5,074 nucleotides of DNA from positions 1-5,074 of the forward strand of contig JAJZKY010000425.1 of assembly GCA_021803885.1 (NCBI GenBank), read 5' to 3'. Source of the stretch: Planctomycetota bacterium. Its GTDB lineage: Bacteria > Planctomycetota > Phycisphaerae > WQYP01 > JAJZKY01. The notes beneath the pieces are model-generated. The model worked only from the letters and a program-made list of their open reading frames with translations, made no database searches and had not been told where the DNA came from. The position numbers and the translations under genes were made by a program. Shown here piece after piece: positions 1 through 5,074 of this stretch; within the stretch, counting starts at the first letter, position 1; each line of letters begins with the position of its first letter.

Positions 1-167
1 GCGCATGAGAAGGAGCCGCCATCCATACAGCCAAAGAGTGCGGTGCGGCGCAAGCCGCTGCGGAAAAATGGAACATTCAGCCTGCCGATCTGCCTGGGAT
101 TGGAGTCGCGTGCATTCCTCCAGCAGCAATGCTTCTGGAGACGAGAATTCCTTGCAACGCCACGACC
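1..167. other. Unresolved left-edge segment, no callable gene
   Basis: No convincing gene is visible. A plus-strand frame of 67 codons (5-208) is rich in Arg, Ser and His and resembles no family I know, so I treat it as chance. On the minus strand all three frames are open to the window edge from at least about position 76. One starts at ATG 76-74 (25 codons). Another begins at ATG 26-24 but stays open far upstream. A third is open from position 204 with no ATG start. Third-position composition in these frames is only moderately GC-rich, and no start has a well-spaced ribosome binding site. The segment lies downstream of the leftward promoter at 175-203, so it is most simply the 5' untranslated leader, or the first codons, of a gene lying left of the window. 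A small RNA is another possibility. Confidence 0.4.
118..140. repeat. Imperfect inverted repeat (hairpin) in the leader
   Basis: CTCCAG (118-123) pairs with CTGGAG (135-140). After one C/T mismatch, AGC (125-127) pairs with GCT (131-133) around a 3-nt loop, giving a 6+3 bp stem. Read leftward, the hairpin lies about 30-50 nt after the predicted transcription start of the promoter at 175-203. Its 3' arm contains GGAG, which is part of a GGAGG motif. There is no T-run after it on either strand, so it is not an intrinsic terminator. A structured 5' leader is possible, but a stem of this size can occur by chance in GC-rich DNA. Confidence 0.35.
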
Positions 168-174
168 CAAAACG

Positions 175-203
175 ACTATATCCACGGAGGCGAGATCGGT
201 CAA
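175..203 (-). promoter_or_regulatory. Sigma70-type promoter motif pointing left
   Basis: On the minus strand TTGACC (203-198) is followed after exactly 17 bp by TATAGT (180-175). Each hexamer differs from the TTGACA and TATAAT consensus at one position, and the spacing is optimal. Transcription would begin near position 167-169 and run out of the left edge. The motif sits in the locally AT-richer gap after the ruvA stop codon, where a promoter for the next leftward gene would be expected. No coding region can be confidently tied to it inside the window. Confidence 0.6.
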
Positions 204-235
204 TCTAAAAGCATTAAGATAGGGATAAATCGGAG

Positions 236-260
236 AAAACAATCCTTGCCACCGGGGCAA
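236..260 (-). terminator. Weak intrinsic terminator candidate after ruvA
   Basis: Read leftward, the sequence beginning 17 nt after the ruvA stop forms TTGCC (260-256), a 5-nt loop CCGGT and GGCAA (250-246), followed after GGATTG by TTTT (239-236). The stem is only 5 bp and the T-run is short and interrupted, so termination would be weak. The location, just beyond the last gene of the leftward unit and before a new promoter, is the main argument for it. Confidence 0.3.
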
Positions 261-276
261 CGAGACCCAGACACGC

Positions 277-864
277 TTAGCGCATGGCTGCCATGGAGGC
301 CCGGAACAAAGCCTCAAAGTGATCCCGATGCTCTGGGCTGCGCTCGACCGCAGTTTCCACCGCCTTGGCCGCCGTCGGGCGCGGATAGCCCAGGTTCACC
401 AGCGCGGAGATCACATCCTCCGCCACGGGAGCCTGCACCCCCGCAACCACAGCGGACCCCAGCGCATCCAACTTGTCCTTCAACTCCAGCACCAAACGCT
501 CGGCTGTCTTTTTGCCAATGCCGGGGATGCGCGTCAGCGTGGCCGCATCCTGCCCGCGAATGGCCGCAATCAGCCGCTCCGCATTCAGGCCACTCAGCAC
601 CTTCAGCGCCAGACTTGGCCCCACGCCGCTGATGGAAATCAATTTTTCAAAAAGTTGTTTTTCTGTCGCATCCGCAAAACCAAACAGAGCCAGCGCTTCC
701 TCGCGCACATGCGTGTAAATGTGCAGGGCAACCTCTACGCCTTCGCCGGGCAGTCCGGTATAGGTGGGAATGCTGATGGCCACTTCATAGCCAACGCCTG
801 CCGCCTCGACAATCACACTTTGTGGGGATTTTGCGAGCAGCTTGCCGCGCAGATGCGCAATCAT
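277..864 (-). CDS. ruvA: Holliday junction branch migration protein RuvA
   Basis: RuvA forms a tetramer that binds four-way Holliday junctions in the cytoplasm and positions the RuvB helicase rings, driving branch migration in recombinational repair. The 195-residue length fits the family (about 190-205). Residues 1-62 match the N-terminal OB-fold (starting MIAHLRGKL, with GVGYEV at 23-28). Glu55-Glu56 in VREEALALFGF occupy the place of the acidic pin (Glu55/Asp56 in E. coli). Two helix-hairpin-helix motifs follow, ISGVGPSLALKVLS (78-91) and IPGIGKKTAERLVLEL (113-128). Residues about 148-195, with ALVNLGYPRPTAAKAV, form the RuvB-binding domain III. A longer frame continues upstream to 1032, but ATG 864 gives the exact family N-terminus. 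It has GGAG (876-873) 8 nt upstream and overlaps the TGA of the preceding gene as ATGA. The stop is TAA. ruvC and ruvB are not adjacent. Confidence 0.97.
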   Translation of the reverse strand: MIAHLRGKLLAKSPQSVIVEAAGVGYEVAISIPTYTGLPGEGVEVALHIYTHVREEALALFGFADATEKQLFEKLISISGVGPSLALKVLSGLNAERLIAAIRGQDAATLTRIPGIGKKTAERLVLELKDKLDALGSAVVAGVQAPVAEDVISALVNLGYPRPTAAKAVETAVERSPEHRDHFEALFRASMAAMR

Positions 865-1175
865 AGGTTTCGCTCCGGAGTCGGTTGCGGTACGGCATTG
901 CCTTGCGACGCGGTCTGCACTTCTGTCAGCAGCAGGGACTCGCCCGGACGCAAATAGCCTTTGCGCTGGAACCATGTTTGCATGGCTGTGTGCAACGAAT
1001 CGATGGGGACCAGGGTGCCCGCCTCCAAGCAACCATCCGCGACGGGCAGGGTGTCATCGAAAATTGCGTCGTTGGTAAAGCTGCGCATGGCAAAGCTATC
1101 CATCCACCGCAAAGGACAATCCACCAGCAGCCCCTGCGCTGTGCGCCTTTGTACCCGCAGGCGGCGCAGGAACAT
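861..1175 (-). CDS. Unknown protein of 104 residues, coupled to ruvA
   Basis: I do not recognise this protein. It has 104 residues, a basic N-terminus (MFLRRLRVQRRTAQG), a segment LLVDCPLRWMDSFAMR, an acidic middle (DAIFDDTLPVADGCLEAG), a more regular stretch LHTAMQTWFQRKGYLRPGES, and a polar tail ending in QPTPERNL. I see no signal peptide, membrane segment, zinc-binding pattern or known catalytic motif. The evidence that it is real is mainly architectural. It starts 2 bp after the stop of the upstream gene, with a G-rich stretch before the ATG, and its TGA overlaps the ruvA ATG by 4 bp. Competing plus-strand frames across this stretch lack recognisable content. A link to recombination or repair is suggested only by the coupling to ruvA. 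ATG codons at residues 25 and 30 are possible but less likely starts. Confidence 0.75.
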   Translation of the reverse strand: MFLRRLRVQRRTAQGLLVDCPLRWMDSFAMRSFTNDAIFDDTLPVADGCLEAGTLVPIDSLHTAMQTWFQRKGYLRPGESLLLTEVQTASQGNAVPQPTPERNL

Positions 1176-1177
1176 CG

Positions 1178-1561
1178 TCAGCCCGCCACCGGAAGAACGG
1201 GCAGATTGTCGGTGTGTCCGGCCTCGCGCAACACAGCATCCAAATGCGTCAACACTTCGTCCACAGAGAGCGTGTAGATTTCGCGTCCATTGTCATAGCC
1301 GCTCTCCACAGCCAGTCGCAAATAGCGCCCGGCAATCTGTGCGGCAAGGCGGTCGGTAATAGCGCGGCCCGTGCGGCGCTGATATTCGACCCAGGCCGGA
1401 TGCGGCAAAGCGATCCATACAGGGCGACCACTGACATCAAACCGCACATCCACAGCATCCGCATGGCGGGTGGCAATGGCGACAACATTGGCCTTCCAGA
1501 CGCAGTGTAGTTCCTGGCCTGTCCAAGGATCGGCGACGCGAAAATCTTCGTACATACCCAT
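1178..1561 (-). CDS. Unknown protein of 127 residues, first gene of the ruvA unit
   Basis: I do not recognise a named family. The product is a soluble-looking, mildly acidic protein of 127 residues. The N-terminal half looks like beta strands (YEDFRVADPWTGQELHCVWKANVVAIATRHADAVDVRFDVSGRPVWIALPHPAWVEY). The C-terminal half looks helical (ITDRLAAQIAGRYLRLAVESG, then LSVDEVLTHLDAVLREAGH). There is no signal peptide or membrane segment. Codon use is even and like that of its neighbours. Two starts are possible. ATG 1561 has AGG (1570-1568) 6 nt upstream, and ATG 1555 (residue 3) has AGG (1566-1564) 8 nt upstream, so the start is uncertain by two residues. It is the first gene of the leftward unit, divergent from the threonine ammonia-lyase gene, and its TGA lies 2 bp before the next ATG. 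Confidence 0.8.
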   Translation of the reverse strand: MGMYEDFRVADPWTGQELHCVWKANVVAIATRHADAVDVRFDVSGRPVWIALPHPAWVEYQRRTGRAITDRLAAQIAGRYLRLAVESGYDNGREIYTLSVDEVLTHLDAVLREAGHTDNLPVLPVAG

Positions 1562-1705
1562 AGCCTACCTGCGGGCGTGGGCCAGCGGCAAGCGCATCCG
1601 AATTGCAGCCCAAGGCACAGGCTTCCGATCCACGCTCGCCCCACAATGCATGCATCTTTCTTGAAGCGCTCACGGCGCACCGGACGTATGATGAAAGCTG
1701 CGCCT
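1562..1705. promoter_or_regulatory. Divergent intergenic region with a 10-bp palindrome
   Basis: This 144-bp gap separates two divergent units, so it should hold promoters for both. I could not find a convincing promoter for the leftward gene. For the rightward gene there is a near-consensus -10 element TATGAT at 1687-1692. The best -35-like hexamer, TTGAAG (1661-1666), is 20 bp away, which is too far for a standard promoter. The perfect palindrome ATGCATGCAT at 1646-1655 lies in the middle of the gap and could be an operator, though it could equally be chance. A plus-strand frame runs through from 1577, but its upstream extension does not resemble the enzyme family. Confidence 0.4.
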
Positions 1706-2938
1706 ATGTCGAACGATTCCACCGCCCCCACCGCCATGCTGCCCCTGGTTGAACAAGCACGCGCACGCATCCGCAACCACATCAGTCTGACGCCCTGCCA
1801 ATACTCTGCGGAGCTGACGGCCCTCACCGGCCAGCAGGTGTTTTTGAAACTCGACAACCTGCAACGCACCGGAGCCTTCAAGGAACGCGGCGCGCTGAAC
1901 AAAATTCTTCAGCTCAGCAAAGAGGAGCGCCAGCGCGGCATCGTGGCCGCCAGCGCGGGCAACCATGCGCAGGCCGTGGCCTATCACGCCGCCAGCCGCG
2001 GCATTCGCGCACAGATCGTGATGCCGCTGATGACGCCGCTGGTCAAGGTCAGCTCCACGCGCAACTTCGGCGCGGATGTGGTGCTGCACGGAGCCAACTA
2101 CGACGAGGCTTACGCCGAGGCCATCGCGCGTAGTCAATCCCAGCACATGACCTTTCTGCATCCCTTCGACGATCTCCACGTCATCCACGGCCAGGGCACC
2201 ATCGGCTTGGAGCTGCTGGAACAGATTGCAGGCCTCGAAGCCGTCGTGGTTCCCATCGGCGGCGGCGGACTCATCAGCGGCGTGGCCGGCGCACTGAAGG
2301 AAAGCAATCCAAAGATTCGCATCATCGGCGTGCAAACCGAGCGACTACCCTCGATGCTGGCCGCGTGCAAGGCCAACGCGCCCATTACGCTGCCCGCCGA
2401 GGCCACCATTGCCGACGGCATCGCAGTGCGCCGCGCTGGAGACATCACGCTGCCGCTGGTGCAGCGCTACGTCGATGAGATGGTCACCGTGGACGAGGAG
2501 GAGATCGCCAGCGCAATTCTGGTTTTGCTGGAGCGCGAAAAGACATTGGCCGAAGGCGCAGGCGCCGTGGCCCTGGCCGCGCTGCTGCACAAAAAAACCT
2601 CGCTGACCACGCAACGCACGGCCGTGCTGGTCTGCGGCGGCAACATTGACGTCAGCCTACTGGCGCGCATCATTGAACGTGGATTAGTCAAAGACGGTCG
2701 CCGCGTGCGCATTCGCGTGCATCTCTCGGACCGGCCCGGCGCGCTGCTGGCATTGACAAAAATCCTGGCCGATCAACAGGCCAACATTGTGGAGACGCTG
2801 CACAACCGGGCCCACTACGGCGTCAACCTGGGCGACACCGTCATTGACATCACGCTGGAAGCGCGTGGCCCGGCGCACATCCAAGCCATCTCCGCAGCAC
2901 TGCTCGAAGCCAGCTACAAGTTCGAGCGCATTCCGTAA
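1706..2938 (+). CDS. ilvA: Threonine ammonia-lyase with C-terminal ACT domain
   Basis: A cytoplasmic PLP enzyme that deaminates L-threonine to 2-oxobutanoate and ammonia, the first step toward isoleucine. It may also act on serine. With the chosen start it has 410 residues. The PLP lysine is Lys59 in NLQRTGAFKERGA. The substrate loop SAGNHAQ is at 83-89, the phosphate-binding glycine loop GGGGL at 185-189, and a conserved VCGGNID at 309-315. Residues about 335-410 (VHLSDRPGALLALTKIL onward) form one ACT domain, which fits allosteric control by amino acids. This is the single-ACT medium form. E. coli IlvA has a longer regulatory region, and TdcB has no ACT domain. The start is uncertain: ATG 1706 has no clear ribosome binding site, ATG 1691 has GGA 6 nt upstream, and ATG 1736 best matches the usual family N-terminus. 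Stop TAA. A purely catabolic role cannot be excluded. Confidence 0.93.
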   Translation: MSNDSTAPTAMLPLVEQARARIRNHISLTPCQYSAELTALTGQQVFLKLDNLQRTGAFKERGALNKILQLSKEERQRGIVAASAGNHAQAVAYHAASRGIRAQIVMPLMTPLVKVSSTRNFGADVVLHGANYDEAYAEAIARSQSQHMTFLHPFDDLHVIHGQGTIGLELLEQIAGLEAVVVPIGGGGLISGVAGALKESNPKIRIIGVQTERLPSMLAACKANAPITLPAEATIADGIAVRRAGDITLPLVQRYVDEMVTVDEEEIASAILVLLEREKTLAEGAGAVALAALLHKKTSLTTQRTAVLVCGGNIDVSLLARIIERGLVKDGRRVRIRVHLSDRPGALLALTKILADQQANIVETLHNRAHYGVNLGDTVIDITLEARGPAHIQAISAALLEASYKFERIP

Positions 2939-2984
2939 CGCCAGCAACCGTCTCCGGGCAGCTCGAGATGCGCGCCGCCTATAC

Positions 2985-2992
2985 TAAGGAGG
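2985..2992 (+). promoter_or_regulatory. Strong Shine-Dalgarno of hemE
   Basis: TAAGGAGG is an almost complete match to the anti-Shine-Dalgarno of 16S rRNA and lies 7 nt before ATG 3000. It is by far the best ribosome binding site in the window and settles the hemE start, including its long N-terminal tail. It sits in the 61-bp gap after the threonine ammonia-lyase gene. That gap shows no terminator, so read-through from upstream is plausible. Confidence 0.9.
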
Positions 2993-2999
2993 ACAAATC

Positions 3000-4139
3000 A
3001 TGGCTACCACGAATTCCTCCACTCTTGCCGCCCACACTGAACACAAAGCCGCGCTGCACGCCACCGGCACGTTGACCGGCGGCAGCCGTTTTGTGCGCGC
3101 GCTGCTGCGCCAGCCGGTTGATTGCACCCCCGTTTGGTTTCTGCGCCAGGCCGGGCGCTACATGCCGGAGTATCAGGCCGTGCGCCGTGAGCACTCGCTG
3201 CTGGAGATTTGCAAGCAGCCGGAGTTGGCCGCCGAGGTCACCATCACCGCTGCGGAAAAACTCGACGTGGACGCGGCCATCATCTTCGCCGACTTATTGC
3301 TACCGCTGGAACCCATGGGCTTGGACTTTACCTTTCAAGCCGGCGAAGGCCCGGTGGTGCATCGCCCCCTGCGCACGGCTGCGGATATTGACGCGCTGCG
3401 CACGGATCGCGCCGAAGACCTGCGCTACGTGGCCGAAGCCATACAGCGCGTGGTCGCCCACTTTGGCCAGAGCAAGGGCATGATCGGTTTTTGCGGAGCG
3501 CCGTTTACGCTGGCCAGCTACATGATCGAAGGCGGTGGCTCGCGCAACTACATTGAGACCAAACGGCTGATGTACTCCAACACTGCGGCGTGGAATGTGC
3601 TGCTGGAAAAACTGGTCACCGTGCTGGTGGAGTTTGCCCAGCAGCAAATTGAGGCCGGTGCCGACACCATCCAAATCTTCGACAGTTGGGCAGGCGCGCT
3701 TTCGGTCACCGACTACCGCGAGTTCGTTCTGCCGATGACAACGACTCTGGTGCGACGCGTGCAAGCGCTCGGCGTGCCGGTGATTTACTTTGGCGTGGAC
3801 ACGGCCATGCTGCTGCCCGCGATGCGCGAAACAGGCGCAGACGCCATCGGTCTGGACTGGCGCACGCCGCTCAATGTGGGCTGGCAGGCGCTGGGCGCTG
3901 GCTGCGCCGTGCAGGGCAATTTGGATCCCATTGCGCTCTTCGCGCCAGAAAAACTTTTGCGGGCGCGCGTTGCCGAGGTGTTGCATCAGGCCAACGGACG
4001 CGCAGGGCACATCTTTAATGTTGGCCACGGCATTGTTCCGGGCACGCCCGTCGAGAACGTGCAGCGCGTGGTGCGCTGGGTGCGCGAGATCAGCACCGCG
4101 ATGGCCGCGCAGTCCTCCAGCCAAGGCGGCGCACGATGA
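3000..4139 (+). CDS. hemE: Uroporphyrinogen III decarboxylase HemE
   Basis: HemE removes the four acetate carboxylates of uroporphyrinogen III to give coproporphyrinogen III, in the cytoplasm and without a cofactor (EC 4.1.1.37). The family signatures are clear: PVWFLRQAGRYMPEY at 44-58, with Arg49 and Arg53 equivalent to human Arg37 and Arg41, and GFCGAPFTLASYMIEGG at 163-179. Asp98 in FADLL is the likely pyrrole-binding catalytic aspartate (human Asp86). Tyr174, Ser229 in FDSWAG and His343 in NVGHGIVPGTP match human Tyr164, Ser219 and His339. The 379 residues exceed the usual length of about 340-360 because some 25 polar residues, rich in Ala, Thr and His, precede the conserved GGSRFVRALLRQPV. 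The start is set by the Shine-Dalgarno at 2985-2992. The TGA overlaps the hemH ATG by 4 bp, which indicates translational coupling. Confidence 0.97.
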   Translation: MATTNSSTLAAHTEHKAALHATGTLTGGSRFVRALLRQPVDCTPVWFLRQAGRYMPEYQAVRREHSLLEICKQPELAAEVTITAAEKLDVDAAIIFADLLLPLEPMGLDFTFQAGEGPVVHRPLRTAADIDALRTDRAEDLRYVAEAIQRVVAHFGQSKGMIGFCGAPFTLASYMIEGGGSRNYIETKRLMYSNTAAWNVLLEKLVTVLVEFAQQQIEAGADTIQIFDSWAGALSVTDYREFVLPMTTTLVRRVQALGVPVIYFGVDTAMLLPAMRETGADAIGLDWRTPLNVGWQALGAGCAVQGNLDPIALFAPEKLLRARVAEVLHQANGRAGHIFNVGHGIVPGTPVENVQRVVRWVREISTAMAAQSSSQGGAR

Positions 4140-5074
4140 GCACAACCGCCAAGCAGGCCGTGTTGCTGCTGGCCCACGGCACGCCCGACACCGTGGAAGA
4201 GATTCCTGAATATCTCAAAAATGTCGTCAGCGGACGCGCGCTTCCGCAGGCCGTCATTGAAGAGATTCAGCATCGCTATGCGCTCATCGGCAAAAGTCCA
4301 CTGACAGAGTGGACGCTGCGCCAGGCTGAGCTACTGCGCGAAGCACTGGGCCTGCCCGTCTACGTGGGCATGCGCAACTGGAAGCCTTACATCGCCGATA
4401 CCGTGCGCGCCATGCGCGCCGATGGCATCACTGAGGCCGTGGCGATTTGTCTGGCACCGCAAAACTCCCGCACCAGCGTGGGGCTGTACCGCCGCGCGGC
4501 CTATGCCGAAGCAGGCGCAGATTTGCGCTTGCACTTCATCGACGCTTGGGCCGAGCATCCGCGCCTGATCGACGCCTTTGCCGCGCGACTGCGGCCTACC
4601 TGGTCGGCAGCCTGCGCCGAAATGGGCGTAAAAATTCCTGTGCTCTTCACCGCGCACAGCGTGCCCTGCCGCACCGTGCAGACACCCATGGCAGAACCAG
4701 CGCGCGCAGCGACAACACATCCAACAGCCGCGACCAACGAAGGCGGCCCCGTCCGACCTACGCAGCCAGAGCGCTCCTATGCCATGCCTGCCAGCGCGCC
4801 ACAAGGGCCAGACCCGTATGCAACCGAGAGCAAGCGCACGGCCGCGCTGGTGGCCGAACGCATGGCCAGTGATGGATTGACCGCGCACGATTGGTACTTT
4901 GCATTTCAAAGCCAAGGCGCATCCGGTGGACCGTGGATCGGGCCGACGGTCGAAGAAACGCTACAAGCACTGCGCGATGCTGGCCACGCGGGCGTGGTAT
5001 TGCAGCCCATTGGATTTCTCTGCGATCACGTTGAGATTCTCTACGACATCGACATTGCCTTTCAGCAACAGGCC
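4136..5074 (+). CDS. hemH: Ferrochelatase HemH/CpfC, 3' end beyond window
   Basis: Ferrochelatase inserts ferrous iron into a porphyrin: protoporphyrin IX in the classical route, coproporphyrin III in the Bacillus-type route. 313 codons are present and the frame is still open at the right edge. Alignment by eye with the Bacillus subtilis enzyme is good throughout: LLAHGTPDTVEEIPEYL (11-27), IGKSPLTEWTLRQA (51-64), YVGMRNWKPYIADTV (76-90), DGITEAVAICLAPQNS (96-111). His174 in FTAHSVP and Glu300 in CDHVEILYD are the two catalytic residues (B. subtilis His183 and Glu264). They are 126 residues apart instead of about 81 because of a Pro/Ala/Thr-rich insertion. Comparison suggests roughly 40-50 residues are missing at the C-terminus. 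The ATG overlaps the hemE stop as ATGA. I see no sign of the iron-sulfur cluster motif, but the C-terminus is not visible. Confidence 0.95.
   Translation, partial: MSTTAKQAVLLLAHGTPDTVEEIPEYLKNVVSGRALPQAVIEEIQHRYALIGKSPLTEWTLRQAELLREALGLPVYVGMRNWKPYIADTVRAMRADGITEAVAICLAPQNSRTSVGLYRRAAYAEAGADLRLHFIDAWAEHPRLIDAFAARLRPTWSAACAEMGVKIPVLFTAHSVPCRTVQTPMAEPARAATTHPTAATNEGGPVRPTQPERSYAMPASAPQGPDPYATESKRTAALVAERMASDGLTAHDWYFAFQSQGASGGPWIGPTVEETLQALRDAGHAGVVLQPIGFLCDHVEILYDIDIAFQQQA
4673..4807 (+). other. Low-complexity insertion within ferrochelatase
   Basis: Residues about 180-224 of the ferrochelatase have no counterpart in the B. subtilis or E. coli enzymes, where the catalytic His and the following (G)DPY or GDDY motif are about 11 residues apart. 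Here His174 and the Asp of PDPY (226) are 52 apart. Of the 45 residues, 24 are Pro, Ala or Thr, and hydrophobic residues are few, so the segment is probably a disordered surface loop. Codon choice also shifts. CCA encodes 4 of 8 prolines and ACA 4 of 7 threonines here, against 1 of 11 and 2 of 11 in the preceding 179 residues. The reading frame is intact on both sides. Confidence 0.8.

Noticed and set aside
45..58. Perfect 5-bp stem with a GCAA tetraloop (GCGGC-GCAA-GCCGC) as a terminator or RNA element
   Set aside because: The stem is short, there is no T-run on either side, and such stems arise often in GC-rich sequence. I see no conserved RNA context.
319..957. Long plus-strand open frame of 212 codons across the ruvA gene
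   Set aside because: It is antisense to ruvA, whose protein matches its family from first to last residue. The plus-strand translation has no recognisable content. Long antisense frames are common in GC-rich DNA.
865..1032. Upstream extension of RuvA to a 251-residue protein
   Set aside because: ATG 864 gives the canonical RuvA N-terminus, has GGAG 8 nt upstream and forms an ATGA overlap with the previous gene. The extension overlaps that gene and is unlike RuvA.
885..1359. Plus-strand frames of 130 and 132 codons opposite the two unknown genes
   Set aside because: The minus-strand genes are supported by tight spacing and the ATGA overlap with ruvA, and their translations look more protein-like. 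The plus frames are rich in Arg, Ser and Gln and have no supporting context.
2980..2985. TATACT as a -10 element for a hemE promoter
   Set aside because: The hexamer is good, but transcription would start near 2991-2992, inside the Shine-Dalgarno, so the message would lose its ribosome binding site. No -35 element lies at the right distance.
3300..4145. Minus-strand frame of 281 codons opposite hemE
   Set aside because: It is the shadow of hemE, a certain gene on the plus strand, and its translation is rich in Ala, His, Gln and Arg without any motif.
4331..4915. Minus-strand frame of 194 codons opposite hemH
   Set aside because: It is the shadow of the ferrochelatase gene, which runs open through the window edge and has both catalytic residues.

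Overview
The window is a stretch of ordinary bacterial chromosome, GC-rich by eye, with compact genes, ATGA overlaps and Shine-Dalgarno sites. It carries no mobile-element, phage, CRISPR or RNA-gene signature that I can see. Protein-level resemblance, mainly of the HemE, HemH and threonine ammonia-lyase sequences, together with the hemE-hemH pairing, suggests an Acidobacteriota (Terriglobia-like) genome. That assignment is an impression from memory, not a search result.

Layout. Positions 1-276 hold no gene I can call. They contain a good sigma70-type promoter motif pointing left out of the window, a hairpin just downstream of it, and a weak terminator candidate for the ruvA unit. Positions 277-1561 are a leftward three-gene unit, in transcription order a 127-residue unknown protein, a 104-residue unknown protein, and RuvA. 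The genes are 2 bp apart and then overlap by 4 bp (ATGA), so they are almost certainly cotranscribed and translationally coupled. Positions 1562-1705 are the divergent intergenic region, with a 10-bp perfect palindrome.

Positions 1706-2938 encode a PLP-dependent threonine ammonia-lyase with one C-terminal ACT domain (isoleucine entry step). After a 61-bp gap with a near-perfect Shine-Dalgarno come hemE (3000-4139, uroporphyrinogen decarboxylase) and hemH (4136 to the right edge, ferrochelatase, 3' end outside the window), which overlap by 4 bp.

How the genes work together. hemE makes coproporphyrinogen III and hemH inserts iron at the end of haem synthesis. Their pairing recalls the hemEHY cluster of Bacillus, so the next gene downstream should be looked at for a coproporphyrinogen/protoporphyrinogen oxidase. 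RuvA acts in Holliday-junction migration, but neither ruvC nor ruvB adjoins it here. Two small proteins of unknown function take the upstream position instead.

I do not see a clear new system. The points most worth a second look are a Pro/Ala/Thr-rich insertion of about 41-45 residues inside the ferrochelatase between its two catalytic residues, the two unknown genes coupled to ruvA, and the strong leftward promoter with no obvious gene after it.
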